The notes: generated from the letters alone by a model not told the origin. DNA of 64,000 nucleotides from Gordonia pseudamarae (GCF_025273675.1 NZ_CP045809.1:4030001-4094000), one strand, 5' to 3'. Positions 25,686 to 33,713 are shown, counted from the stretch's first letter. Translations and numbers: made by a program.

Positions 25686-27005
25686 ATGAAATTCGCACCG
25701 CTGTCCGGGGGCAACGGGTGCTCGTTGCTCAGTGCCGTGCCCGGGCCCGACCTCGCGGCCGCCGGCTACACCGAAACCGAGTACGCGGTGTCGGGCTCAG
25801 TGGAGGGCGTGGCATCGGACGGGCCGGTTCCGGCCGCGGAGTTCACCACGCGGATCCTGGTGCGCCGGCCGGCGGACGGCGCGAGGTTCAACGGCACTGT
25901 GGTGGTGGAGTGGCTGAATGTGAGCAGTGGCAACGACACCCCGGCCGAGTACACCTATGTGGCACCGGAGTTGGTACGCGGCGGGTACGTGTGGGTCGGG
26001 GTGTCGGCGCAGTTCGTCGGCGTCGAGGGCGGTTCGGGGTCGGTGGGCATCGGCGGCGACAGTCTGGCGACGAAGGACCCGGATCGTTACGGTTCTCTGC
26101 ATCACCCGGGTGATGCCTACTGTCACACCATGTTCGCCGCCATTGCCGGCGCTCTGCGCACCGGCACCCCGCTGGCCGGTTTGTCCGTCGAGAAGGTGCT
26201 GGCGATCGGCGAGTCGCAGTCTGCGATGGCTCTGACCACCTACGTCAACACCTTTGCCGCCCAGCACGGCATCTTCGACGGGTTTCTGATTCATTCGCGC
26301 GCGCTGGCCGGTCTGCCGTTGGGTCCGGTGGGCGGTGCCGCCGATATCGCCGCGACCTTCCGGGGCGCGCCGACTCCCATCGACGGCTCCGTTCCGGTTC
26401 CGGTGTTCACCGTGCAGACCGAGACCGATCTGCTCACCGATTTTCGCTTTCATCTGGCCCGCCAGCGGGATTCGGGGACCGTACGCACCTGGGAGGTGGC
26501 CGGTTCGGCGCACGCCGACCTGCATCAGGTGGGTCCGTTCGAGGAGTATCTGGGCTGTCCTCAGCCGGTGAACCGGGGCCAGCAGCGTTTCGTGTTGCGG
26601 GCGGCGTTGCGCCACCTGAACTCCTGGGTGCACGAGGGTACGGCTCCGCCGGTGGCGCCGCCGCTGTCGGTGGTCACCACCCTGTTGGGCGTGGAGACGG
26701 CCGAACCGTTCTTCGACGTCGACGAGCTGGGCAATGCCCGGGGCGGTGTCCGCACCCCGTGTGTGGAGGCGCCCACGCAGGTTCTGTCCGGGATCGTACC
26801 GGACGCGCCTTCTCGCATCTGCATGCTGTTCGGTTCCACCGGCTCGATCCCCGGCGACACGCTGCATGCCCGCTACGGTTCCCGCCAGGCGTATCTCGTC
26901 GCCTACCGAGCCCACACCGACGCCGCGATCACCGCGGGGTTCGCCCTCGCCGACGATCGCGATGAACTCCTCGCCGACGCCCGCCCCGACCTCATCCCCG
27001 AGTAG
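25686..27005 (+). CDS. Alpha/beta hydrolase domain protein (Abhydrolase_10-like)
   Basis: A 439-residue protein. Early NGTVVVEWLNVSSGNDTPAEY and later VLAIGESQSAMALTTYVN match the large alpha/beta hydrolase family PF20091; the nucleophile elbow is G-E-S-Q-S near residue 179. FLIHSRALAG and VPVFTVQTETDL follow, and a late GSAHADLHQVG supplies the candidate catalytic His. No signal peptide is seen. It starts at ATG 25686 with AAGGAG just upstream. It follows the CYP51-locus plus arm after a hairpin, so it may be expressed separately. Ester or lactone hydrolysis is plausible. Confidence 0.85.
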   Translation: MKFAPLSGGNGCSLLSAVPGPDLAAAGYTETEYAVSGSVEGVASDGPVPAAEFTTRILVRRPADGARFNGTVVVEWLNVSSGNDTPAEYTYVAPELVRGGYVWVGVSAQFVGVEGGSGSVGIGGDSLATKDPDRYGSLHHPGDAYCHTMFAAIAGALRTGTPLAGLSVEKVLAIGESQSAMALTTYVNTFAAQHGIFDGFLIHSRALAGLPLGPVGGAADIAATFRGAPTPIDGSVPVPVFTVQTETDLLTDFRFHLARQRDSGTVRTWEVAGSAHADLHQVGPFEEYLGCPQPVNRGQQRFVLRAALRHLNSWVHEGTAPPVAPPLSVVTTLLGVETAEPFFDVDELGNARGGVRTPCVEAPTQVLSGIVPDAPSRICMLFGSTGSIPGDTLHARYGSRQAYLVAYRAHTDAAITAGFALADDRDELLADARPDLIPE

Positions 27006-27029
27006 CCGACGGTGACAACCCCGTTCGCG

Positions 27030-27422
27030 TCACACCACGATGACCGCACCACCATAGGACGCCACGATCGGATCCCTGGTCAACAGGGTCAGACCCTCGG
27101 TACGGGCTTGTGCGAGGAGTATGCGATCAAACGGGTCGCGGTGGATGAGTGGTAGCTCGCCGACCGCACGCACGTGTCGCAGCGAGATCGGCAATGGCTG
27201 AAGATCGCATTGTTCCAGCGTCGCACCAAGATTCCGGTCGGATCGCAACTTTCCGATCTGCTGTTTGATAGCAACTTCCCACACCGAGGCCGCGCTGAGG
27301 TAGACCTCGGGCTCATTGTCGATGGCGGATTTCACCGCATCGGTCAGTTCATCGGAATCTGTCAGCCACCACAGGACGATGTGGGTATCGAGCAGGAGTC
27401 GGTCACCCTTCGGCGCCGTCAC
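27030..27422 (-). CDS. vapC: VapC-type PIN-domain toxin
   Basis: A 130-residue PIN domain ribonuclease. Acidic metal-binding positions are visible in LLLDTHIVLWWL, SAASVWEVAIK, HRDPFDRILLAQA and LLTRDP. This subtype (LDTH-WW) pairs with Phd/YefM antitoxins. It would cleave RNA when freed from its antitoxin. Its start overlaps the antitoxin stop by 4 bases (27419-27422), a standard toxin-antitoxin layout. Confidence 0.93.
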   Translation of the reverse strand: MTAPKGDRLLLDTHIVLWWLTDSDELTDAVKSAIDNEPEVYLSAASVWEVAIKQQIGKLRSDRNLGATLEQCDLQPLPISLRHVRAVGELPLIHRDPFDRILLAQARTEGLTLLTRDPIVASYGGAVIVV

Positions 27423-27661
27423 CCTTTGCCCTCGAAGTCTGCCGCAATTCGGGCGTTCACCTCATCCGAATCCCAGTCGGACGAGTAGGTTATCTTCCCC
27501 GCCAACTCACCCCTGCTGGTACGTGCCGCGCGCCGCCGGTACCGGACGACCTTCGCGACGGGGACGCCGGCCCGGCTGATCACCACATCTTCGCCGTTCT
27601 CCACCCGCTCAAGGATCCGCGACAATTGAGACTTCGCGTCGTGCACGTTGTACTGCTCCAT
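27419..27661 (-). CDS. vapB: Phd/YefM-type antitoxin of VapBC pair
   Basis: An 80-residue antitoxin starting MEQYNVHDAKSQLSRILER at ATG 27661 (a GTG two codons upstream is possible). The N-terminal part through GEDVVISRAGVPVAKVVRY is the Phd/YefM DNA-binding fold; the acidic tail with DSDEVNARIAADFEG should wrap the toxin. Upstream sequence around 27662-27680 includes the palindrome AACATGTT-like ACACATGT and TTAGCTAA, likely the autoregulatory operator. Confidence 0.92.
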   Translation of the reverse strand: MEQYNVHDAKSQLSRILERVENGEDVVISRAGVPVAKVVRYRRRAARTSRGELAGKITYSSDWDSDEVNARIAADFEGKG

Positions 27662-27828
27662 GAACACATGTTAGCTAAGTTAGTCCCCTGTCGCGACGAT
27701 CGTCGGCCACCTGAAACTGGTCGAGGTCCACGTGCAGAAGCCACCGATGGCGGGGCGGCTCGGCGGCGCTCATGGCTCCGAGACCAGCCATCCGGCGCCG
27801 CCGCCGTAGCCGACCCGGCAACCCTCAG

Positions 27829-27860
27829 GCCATCGTCCGACAGTACCGGTGGACGATGGC
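27829..27860. terminator. Hairpin after the quinone oxidoreductase gene
   Basis: Perfect 10-bp arms GCCATCGTCC (27829-27838) and GGACGATGGC (27851-27860) with a 12-base loop lie 11-42 bp past the stop of the minus-strand oxidoreductase gene. No T tract follows. Confidence 0.45.
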
Positions 27861-27870
27861 GGCAGGAGGG

Positions 27871-28821
27871 TCAGAGAGTCAGGACCACTTTGCCGGTGGC
27901 CGAACGGGATTCCAGGCACTGCACCGCCTCCGCGGCCCGCGCCAGCGGAAAGGCCGGTCCCGGGACCGGTCTGAGCGCACCGCCGGCCAGATGCGGCAGC
28001 ATCGCCGCCCACTCGCCCGCGATGTGCCCGGGGCGCGGCAGGCAGAACGCACCCCAGCCCACGCCGGTGACCGAGATGTTGTTGAGCAGCAGACGATTCA
28101 CGGCAACGGTCGGAATCTGCCCCGCCGTGAAACCGATGACCAGCAACCGGCCGTGTTCGCGGAGGGTGCGCAGCGAATCGGTGAAGCGGTCGCCGCCCAC
28201 CGGGTCGACGACGATGTCGACGTTCTTGCCCACGGCATCCTTGAATCCGTCGGCGAGCACGTACTCGTCGGCACCGGCCTCCAGCGCGATGGCGCCCTTC
28301 TCGTCGGTGGAGACCACACCGATGACCCGGCCCGCGCCGAACGCCTTGGCCACCTGGATGGCGCTGGTGCCGATTCCGCCGGCCGCGCCGTGAACCAGCA
28401 CGGTGTCACCTTCGGCGAGATGTCCGCGTTCGATGAGCGCGAAGTAACTGGTGCCGTAGTTGAACATGAACGCCGCACCCTGCTCGAACGATACGGAGTC
28501 GGGCAACTTGAACGCCATATCCGGCTGTGCCACAACCCGTTCGGCGAATCCACCGATCAGTGGAAGTGCGCAGACCTTGTCACCGGTCACCAGCCCCGAG
28601 CCTTCGGGCGCCGACACCACCACACCGGCCACCTCGGCGCCCGGAATAAACGGCAGCGGCGGTTTCACCTGGTAGAGCCCGCGCGTTTGCAGCAGCTCCG
28701 GGAATGCGACACCGGCAGCCTTGACGTCGATGAGCACTTTGCTGTCATCGACAGGCGCGGGGACGTCGACGACCTCCATCGCCTCCGGACCGTCGAGTCT
28801 GCTGATGTGGATCGCGCGCAT
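27871..28821 (-). CDS. NADPH:quinone oxidoreductase-like medium-chain dehydrogenase
   Basis: A 316-residue MDR protein. N-terminal GroES-like fold (FPELLQTRGLYQVKPPLPFIPGAEVAGVV) and Rossmann half with VLVHGAAGGIGTSAIQVAKAFGAGRVIGV (the AAGGVG-type motif of zeta-crystallin/quinone reductases). Zinc-ligand cysteines are absent, as expected for this subgroup. It reduces quinones or enones with NADPH. It stands alone between the toxin-antitoxin pair and the nuclease-like gene, with a hairpin at its 3' end. Confidence 0.92.
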   Translation of the reverse strand: MRAIHISRLDGPEAMEVVDVPAPVDDSKVLIDVKAAGVAFPELLQTRGLYQVKPPLPFIPGAEVAGVVVSAPEGSGLVTGDKVCALPLIGGFAERVVAQPDMAFKLPDSVSFEQGAAFMFNYGTSYFALIERGHLAEGDTVLVHGAAGGIGTSAIQVAKAFGAGRVIGVVSTDEKGAIALEAGADEYVLADGFKDAVGKNVDIVVDPVGGDRFTDSLRTLREHGRLLVIGFTAGQIPTVAVNRLLLNNISVTGVGWGAFCLPRPGHIAGEWAAMLPHLAGGALRPVPGPAFPLARAAEAVQCLESRSATGKVVLTL

Positions 28822-28925
28822 GTGCCTGTCACCCTTCCGGCGGGGCGCGGCGAGTCCCGCGCCGATGGCGACACCTTACCTGAATCGGAATTCAAGTCAC
28901 AAGGAGGCGGCAACTGCCGCCCCTA

Positions 28926-29120
28926 TCACTCACCGCGACAACGGCGTCGGCGCACTCGGACGGCACCGCACCCCCAGGGCGGCAGAGGCCAACATCGCCG
29001 AATCGTATTGGGTACAGAAATATCGGCGATGCCGGTGGGCATATCCTCCGCAAACCCCGGACGCGACCGAATCGACTCGACGATCGCCTCATGCCGAACC
29101 GAAACCACACTTGAAGACAT
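28926..29120 (-). pseudogene. N-terminal fragment of an Rpn/PD-(D/E)XK-type protein
   Basis: A minus-strand open frame from ATG 29120 encodes about 38 residues resembling the N-terminus of the adjacent plus-strand protein: RHEAIVESIRSRPGF and GIADISVPN match EHEAPLDLIRNRAEF and AIADVSVPN at the same spacing. After that similarity stops and the remaining residues are Arg/Trp/Cys-rich with no family resemblance. It appears to be the decayed, inverted remnant of a second copy, head to head with the intact gene. Confidence 0.55.
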
Positions 29121-29249
29121 AGTTCTCCACTACGACAAGGCGGCCGAGGTATCCAAGCGGTTGGTCCACAACAGAGGGGTTGTCCCCAAAGTCGCAAGGC
29201 GAACCGTCCGCGACTGATCGAACACCGGATCAGGCCCTACCGTCTTACT

Positions 29250-30215
29250 ATGCCCGCACCCGAACACGAAGCGCCACTGGACCTCATCCGCAACAGGGCA
29301 GAATTCGGAGTCGAGTTGCTCACCGCCATCGCCGATGTCTCGGTCCCGAATCACCAGAGTGCCGCCATCGGTGACAGCGACCTGACTACGCCGGTATCCA
29401 AACAACTACTTGCCGATGCCGTCATCGTGCTACGCGACGACGAGCACCACATGGTCGCCGGAATCGTCATCGAAGTCCAGCGCCGCCCCGACGACAGCAA
29501 GCGATTCAGTTGGCCCCTCTACGCCAGCGCACTGCGCAGCAGACTCCGAAGCAAGGTATACCTGCTGGTCATCTGCCCGGACACCGGCACCGCGCGATGG
29601 GCAGCCACACCAATCGACACCGGCACCGGACTGTTCGCTCCCACAGTCCTGGGTCCCGAACAGATACCGGCGATCACCGACGCCGCGACCACCCGGGCGT
29701 CTCCCGAGTTGGCCGTGCTTTCGGCGATGACCCACCCCGACAACCCGGACGTCATCGACGCACTTCCCGCCGTTTTCGCCCCTGACATCCCTCACCATCG
29801 GATGTACGCTGCGATCAGCCAGACCGTCTTACCCGAAGCCGCCCGACAACGACTGGGAATGATCATGACCACGCAAGCACACGCCTGGGTCGCAGACACC
29901 GACTGGGGCCGAGAACTCATCGACAAAATCAGGGCCGAAGCCACCAAGGAAGGGCTCGCCACAGGTATGCGGCAAGGCATGCAACAAGGCATGCAACAAG
30001 GGATGCAGCAAGGGATCCAGCAAGGGATGCAACAGGGGATGCAACAGGGCTTCGCCTACCAGGCCCGGATGGTACTGGCGGTGTTGCACGCCCGTGGCAT
30101 CGACGTCGATGACTCCGTACGTGAGCGCATCACCCGATGCCAGGACCCCGACCAACTCGAAACGTGGGCAACCCGCGCGGCCACCGCCACCGTCCTCGCC
30201 GATGTCTTCGACTGA
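29250..30215 (+). CDS. Rpn-like / PD-(D/E)XK nuclease-family protein
   Basis: A 321-residue protein of a type common in actinomycetes. The N-terminal half has an acidic D-A-V-I-V-L strand and IVIEVQRRPDDSKRFSWPLY, resembling the E-x-Q core of PD-(D/E)XK nucleases in the Rpn transposase-related family; then YLLVICPDTGTARWA. Residues about 240-267 are a run of GMQQ repeats likely to be helical or coiled. The C-terminus holds a short helical domain (QARMVLAVLHARGIDVDD). Rpn proteins are linked to RecA-independent recombination and phage defence; activity here is inference. An inverted partial relative lies upstream. Confidence 0.85.
   Translation: MPAPEHEAPLDLIRNRAEFGVELLTAIADVSVPNHQSAAIGDSDLTTPVSKQLLADAVIVLRDDEHHMVAGIVIEVQRRPDDSKRFSWPLYASALRSRLRSKVYLLVICPDTGTARWAATPIDTGTGLFAPTVLGPEQIPAITDAATTRASPELAVLSAMTHPDNPDVIDALPAVFAPDIPHHRMYAAISQTVLPEAARQRLGMIMTTQAHAWVADTDWGRELIDKIRAEATKEGLATGMRQGMQQGMQQGMQQGIQQGMQQGMQQGFAYQARMVLAVLHARGIDVDDSVRERITRCQDPDQLETWATRAATATVLADVFD
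29967..30050 (+). repeat. 12-bp repeat coding GMQQ units
   Basis: About seven 12-bp units (GGCATGCAACAA and variants GGGATGCAGCAA) encode repeated G-M-Q-Q in the Rpn-like protein. Copy number is likely variable between strains. One unit reads GIQQ. Confidence 0.85.
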
Positions 30216-30377
30216 CGTACATCGACTGCCGGCCGAATACGCCGCCTATGCCATCTGCCAGCACCAGCACCTACTCGCTACGGTCGCGGCCCAGTCTCAA
30301 CGAGATACCAAGAAGCCGCTGAAACAACAGCGGGCAGATGCTATTTCAGCGGAGAGTATCGGCACTCCTCCTACGAA

Positions 30378-30404
30378 AACCGCCCCGCATATGGCGGGGC
30401 GGTT
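30378..30404. terminator. Rho-independent terminator ending the porin-microprotein operon
   Basis: Perfect 11-bp arms AACCGCCCCGC (30378-30388) and GCGGGGCGGTT (30394-30404) around a 5-base loop. Read on the minus strand the stem is followed by TTTTC. It lies 25 bp past the stop of the 39-residue peptide gene. Confidence 0.8.
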
Positions 30405-30429
30405 CTCGTCGATGCCGTGCCAGCTACTG

Positions 30430-30549
30430 CTAAGCGGGCGTCGTCGGAGTGGTCGGGCTCGAGGACTGGCCGTCGCTGCTCTGTCCCGAGGAGCCATCGT
30501 CGAACAGGTTGACGAGGAGGGATTCGAAGGTATTACCGAACTGTGCCAT
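30430..30549 (-). CDS. 39-residue peptide downstream of MspA-type porins
   Basis: Start ATG 30549 with AAAGGAA six to seven bases upstream; stop TAG at 30430-30432, 25 bp before a strong terminator. The peptide opens MAQFGNTFESLLVNLFDDG, then becomes Ser, Gln and Gly rich and ends SPTTPTTPA. There is no signal peptide. It shares QFxNT, a short amphipathic hydrophobic stretch with LV, then D and GSS with the 32-residue peptide encoded just upstream, so the two look like paralogs. Short signal-less peptides next to porins recall corynebacterial PorA/PorH in size and character, but homology is not shown. Function unknown. Confidence 0.72.
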   Translation of the reverse strand: MAQFGNTFESLLVNLFDDGSSGQSSDGQSSSPTTPTTPA

Positions 30550-30632
30550 TTCGGATTCCTTTCATGATCGTATAGTTATTGCGTGCCCGCAAATGAAGAT
30601 TGACGATGCGCTGGGAGCGGAAGCAAGCCCGC

Positions 30633-30731
30633 TTAGCTGCTGCCCCACTCGGTGCCCCCATCGGAGCTGCCGGTGACGAGGTCGAAAACCAGCGTATTTT
30701 CGAATTGCCAGAGAAGATCTTTGCCTACCAT
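30633..30731 (-). CDS. 32-residue peptide downstream of MspA-type porins
   Basis: Start ATG 30731 with GGAGAAG six bases upstream; stop TAA at 30633-30635. The sequence opens MVGKDLLWQFENTLVFDLV and ends in a Gly/Ser/Asp-rich tail with WGSS. Like the 39-residue peptide it has QFxNT followed by a hydrophobic helix-like stretch and GSS. The start site, ribosome binding site and paralogous partner support a true gene despite its size. It lies 159 bp after the second porin gene. Possible roles are a porin partner, a membrane peptide or a signal; none is proven. Confidence 0.7.
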   Translation of the reverse strand: MVGKDLLWQFENTLVFDLVTGSSDGGTEWGSS

Positions 30732-30829
30732 GTGACTTCTCCATTCATGTGGTGGTGACGTGCGGAACTCGGATGCCCGCATCGCACATGCGCCGGATCG
30801 GTGCCCAGCGGATCTGGTGCCGGAAGCGA

Positions 30830-30867
30830 TAAGGGCGGGGTCCGCTTGTTATGAACACCCGCCCTTA
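30830..30867. terminator. Hairpin between second porin gene and the peptide genes
   Basis: TAAGGGCGGGG (30830-30840) pairs with ACCCGCCCTTA (30857-30867) across a loop of about 16 bases, 24 bp after the porin stop. No clear T tract follows on the minus strand, so it may be a partial terminator or processing site that lowers or separates peptide expression. Confidence 0.5.
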
Positions 30868-30890
30868 CCGGCCTACCGGTTTCTGCTCAA

Positions 30891-31595
30891 TCAGCCGAGG
30901 CTGAACGGCTTGCCGTAGATGCTGACAACACCCTTGACGGCCTCGGTGTTGACGGTAACCTTGACCTTGGCCTTGCCCTCGGCAAAGCCTCCACAGCCGG
31001 TGACCTTGAAGGACTCGTCCTTGAACGCGGCGCCACCCTTCTTACCCTTGAACCTGAAGGAGTTGACGGCATCGTCGTCGTCATCGGCCTCCTGGATGAT
31101 CGGCACGTAACCGGCCTGACCGGGACCGAGGGACAGGTTCGCCGAAGCCGTTGGGGGAACGCCGCTGTCTCCGGGGGTGTCGATGCCGCCCCCGGTTGTC
31201 AATGTTGCACCATTGGAAGACGGTGCCAGGGTTCCTGACACATCACCGCTAACGTCAGCCGTCGAGTCAATGCCAATGGCTACCTGGCAACCGATGATGT
31301 AGCCAGCTGCAATGCTGCCACCCTCGGCCTTACCGCCGACAGTGACGCGAACCTTGCCCGACACCCACACCTCGCGGGTCAGGTTGAAGGACTCGACGAT
31401 GGTGTTCTTGTAGCGGACGTTCTGATCGAACAGGTCGATCTTGACGGGGGTGCCGTCGACGAGCTTCTTGGTGGCGGTGGTGCCCGGCACCTTGCCGGCG
31501 ACGGCGCCACCGGCGCCGAGGGCGCTCAGGCCGAACGCGGAGACAGCGGCGAGGCTGACTCCGGCGACCACGCGGCGCGTGATGGTCTTGCTCAT
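30891..31595 (-). CDS. MspA-family porin (second of pair)
   Basis: A 234-residue secreted protein. Signal peptide residues 1 to about 33 (TRRVVAGVSLAAVSAFG, then AVAGKVPG). The mature part has NLTREVWVSGKVRVTVGG, SIAAGYIIGCQVAIG and the C-terminal GVVSIYGKPFSLG, the pattern of MspA outer-membrane channel proteins. An acidic stretch EADDDDDAVN lies mid-C-terminal. MspA proteins form octameric pores across the mycolate outer membrane for small hydrophilic solutes. It lies 76 bp downstream of the other porin gene, and upstream of two small peptide genes. Confidence 0.88.
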   Translation of the reverse strand: MSKTITRRVVAGVSLAAVSAFGLSALGAGGAVAGKVPGTTATKKLVDGTPVKIDLFDQNVRYKNTIVESFNLTREVWVSGKVRVTVGGKAEGGSIAAGYIIGCQVAIGIDSTADVSGDVSGTLAPSSNGATLTTGGGIDTPGDSGVPPTASANLSLGPGQAGYVPIIQEADDDDDAVNSFRFKGKKGGAAFKDESFKVTGCGGFAEGKAKVKVTVNTEAVKGVVSIYGKPFSLG

Positions 31596-31671
31596 GATTC
31601 CCCTTCGTGGAGTGTGAAGATCTGCGCTTCGGCAGATAAATCTCAGTGGTCTTCTGGTTATCTGCTGAACG

Positions 31672-32331
31672 TCAGCTCACAAAGAAGGGCTGGCCGTACA
31701 GGGTGGACTGCAGGAGGGTGCCCTCACCGGTCACGACGTCGTCATCGCCGTTGATCTCGAAGCCCTTGGCGGCGATGACCTTGACCACCGAACGGGCCGA
31801 GGCGTAGCCGCCGCAGTTCGGGAATTCGATCTCGAAGTTGGACAGCTGGATCGCGCCGGCCTTGCCCGCGGCGATGTCCTTGTCGGTGACCGTGTAAGCG
31901 GTGACCTCGCCCGGCCGCAGCGGTGCACTGAGGCCACCGGTCAGGCTGACCGACGGCTCCGCCTTGATGAGGAGGCTGGCAGCACTCGACGCACTGATGC
32001 CACTCACATCGACCTGGCAGCCAGCCAGGACGTAGGTCTGCAGGTTACCGTTGACATCCTTGCTGAGCTTGGTCGTGTACACGCCCGACAGCAGGGCGGT
32101 GCGGCCGAGGCCGTTGTAGGCGACGCGCTTGACCGAGAACTGCGACTCGTGCTGACGCCACAGACTGGCCTTCTCGCCATCGATTCCGCTGACGGACTTG
32201 AACCCATCGCGCAGCGGCTTTGCGTCAGCCGCACCCGTTCCGATGGTGCTTCCCAGGCCCAGTGCCGCAACGGCGGCCAGAGCTGTCGCACCAGCGGCAC
32301 GACGCAGCCCAAGCTTGCTGAACTTGCTCAT
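31672..32331 (-). CDS. MspA-family porin (first of pair)
   Basis: A 219-residue secreted protein starting MSKFSKLGLRRAAGATALA at ATG 32331 with a GAGAGGGAA ribosome binding site. Signal peptide to about residue 38 (GTGAADAKPL). Mature part: SQFSVKRVAYNGLGRTALLSGVYTTKL, VLAGCQVDVSGIS, EFPNCGGYASARSVVKVIAA and the final LLQSTLYGQPFFVS, parallel to the downstream porin. The two copies probably form homo- or mixed pores. Upstream lie about 420 bp without a gene, room for complex control. Confidence 0.88.
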   Translation of the reverse strand: MSKFSKLGLRRAAGATALAAVAALGLGSTIGTGAADAKPLRDGFKSVSGIDGEKASLWRQHESQFSVKRVAYNGLGRTALLSGVYTTKLSKDVNGNLQTYVLAGCQVDVSGISASSAASLLIKAEPSVSLTGGLSAPLRPGEVTAYTVTDKDIAAGKAGAIQLSNFEIEFPNCGGYASARSVVKVIAAKGFEINGDDDVVTGEGTLLQSTLYGQPFFVS

Positions 32332-32752
32332 TCGTTCCCTCTCAGAGGATGTTCGGCTTCTAAAGACGTGGACTACGCCCACACCCCCGGCCACCGGCGT
32401 GGTCAATGTGCGCGACCGCGAGTGGTCCGACCCCCGCCTGTGCGGGTCGTCATCGCGAACATTGCAACTCCTGCCATGGCCACCACGGCCTCCGATGAGA
32501 AGGGGTCCTACTCAGACGTAGACCGCAGGATCTCCCCGGCACCCGGAAGGGTGGGCGCCGGTTACATCACCGCGAACGGTATCGGAGTTGTCTCAGCTGC
32601 GGCAACAGATGCACTCAGGCCTGTCACAAATTGTCCTCAGAATGAGACGTCCGCCTCCGTGCAGAAACATATGCACTGTGGGGAATGGAAATATGCGCGT
32701 CTGTTAACAGAAGGAAAACACGCAGCACTCGGCATGTTGCCCGGTACCGCCA
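32332..32752. other. Gene-free region upstream of the porin operon
   Basis: About 420 bp separate the first porin start from the last gene of the moaB2 side. I see no coding frame with a convincing start, no tRNA and no clear sigma-70 boxes. It is less GC-rich than its surroundings near 32620-32720 and likely holds the porin promoter and a leader. Confidence 0.5.
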
Positions 32753-33136
32753 CTACGCGTGATGCGGTGGCCGATTGGAGGCGTACCACTCACCCGTGAA
32801 TGAAATGTGATCTTCATCACATTCTGCGGACGGTGATCGCCCCTCTCCCGAGCCGAAGATCGCATCGAGCCGGCGGCGGCGGCGCCAGTCCGCCTCGCGG
32901 CCGTCGGAGGATGGTCGGCGATCAGCTGCGGCCGATTCGGGCAGGTCAGCACCTGCCCGATCGGATAGATCGGGTGCGTCCGCGCCGGATGCGGACACCC
33001 CGGAATCAGCGCGCGTGGGCTCGGAATCTCCCGATTCGCGACGCCCCGGGCCGAGATCTCCCGGGCCGGATCCGGTCCGGCCGCGATCACCGGACCCGGA
33101 ACTCCCGAGCGTGGAATTCCCGAATTCAGAACTCAC
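32753..33136 (-). CDS. Small disordered protein with C-terminal PPHH motif, after moaB2
   Basis: A 127-residue frame starting GTG 33136, overlapping the moaB2 stop by 11 bases. The first 80 residues are Ser, Gly, Asp and Arg rich and look disordered. Then DWRRRRRLDAIFG and the end GEWYASNRPPHHA resemble the C-terminal W-x5-PPHH tail I remember from small actinobacterial proteins of unknown function near molybdopterin genes. The CRP-like palindrome at 32806-32821 falls inside its coding sequence. Existence is likely but not certain; a pure shadow frame remains possible. Confidence 0.55.
   Translation of the reverse strand: MSSEFGNSTLGSSGSGDRGRTGSGPGDLGPGRRESGDSEPTRADSGVSASGADAPDLSDRAGADLPESAAADRRPSSDGREADWRRRRRLDAIFGSGEGRSPSAECDEDHISFTGEWYASNRPPHHA
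32806..32821. promoter_or_regulatory. CRP/GlxR-like palindrome
   Basis: TGTGATCTTCATCACA fits TGTGA-N6-TCACA exactly. It lies 475 bp upstream of the first porin start and within the putative small gene after moaB2. Either it is a distal CRP site for the porin operon or chance arising from codons for CDEDHI. Confidence 0.35.
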
Positions 33137-33713
33137 TGATCGCCTCGATGACATACTTCGCCAGCGGTGCGACGGTGGCCATGCCATCGCGCACGGCCGC
33201 CCGCGAACTGGCTATGTTCACCACCAGCGTCTGCCCCGACAATCCGGCCAGCCCGCGCGACAATCCACCGTCGGTGGCGCCGGCCGCCAGACCCGAACTA
33301 CGGATCGCCTCCTCGATACCACGCAACCGGCGATCCAGCAGCGGCCCGGTGGCCTCGGGCGTCACATCGCGGGCACCCACGCCCACACCGCCCACCGACA
33401 CCACCAGATCGACACCGCCGATCACGGCGGTGTTCACCGCGTTGCGGATCTCGATCTCGTCGCCCGGCACGCTGACCGTCGCATCGACGTGAAAACCCGC
33501 CTCCGCCAGCAATTCCCGCACCAGCGGGCCCAGCGGGCTCGGCCGTTCGCCATGCGCGGCGCGGTCGTCGACCACCACCACCAGAGCCCGGCCGATCTCG
33601 TCGACGGGTGTGACCACCGGGTCGTCGTCACGGTGGCGCTGCACAAACTCGCGGGCGGCGGCGTCGGCCGCCACCACGTCCTCGGGATCGATCGTGGAAC
33701 CCAGGTTGTTCAT
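33126..33713 (-). CDS. moaB2: MoaB/Mog-type molybdopterin adenylyltransferase-like protein
   Basis: A 195-residue protein starting MNNLGSTIDPEDVVAADA at ATG 33713 with a strong GAGGAGG ribosome binding site. The core shows ALVVVVDDRAAHG, GGVDLVVSVGGVGVGARDVTPEAT (the GGTG-T-like molybdopterin-binding segment) and AEAIRSSG. The usual GGTG reads GGVGVGA, a mild change that may reduce activity. MoaB/Mog proteins bind or adenylylate molybdopterin. It follows pepD in the mprAB-pepD-moaB2 order known from Rv0981-Rv0984. Confidence 0.9.
   Translation of the reverse strand: MNNLGSTIDPEDVVAADAAAREFVQRHRDDDPVVTPVDEIGRALVVVVDDRAAHGERPSPLGPLVRELLAEAGFHVDATVSVPGDEIEIRNAVNTAVIGGVDLVVSVGGVGVGARDVTPEATGPLLDRRLRGIEEAIRSSGLAAGATDGGLSRGLAGLSGQTLVVNIASSRAAVRDGMATVAPLAKYVIEAISEF

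Noticed and set aside
29140..29225. tRNA-like stretch before the Rpn-like gene
   Set aside because: It contains fragments resembling tRNA arms but no acceptor stem, T-loop GTTCGA block or anticodon arm in the right order.
30216..30377. Additional gene between the Rpn-like gene and the terminator
   Set aside because: No frame has a convincing start signal; a hairpin (CCGCTGAAA at 30316 and TTTCAGCGG at 30344) probably ends the upstream transcript.
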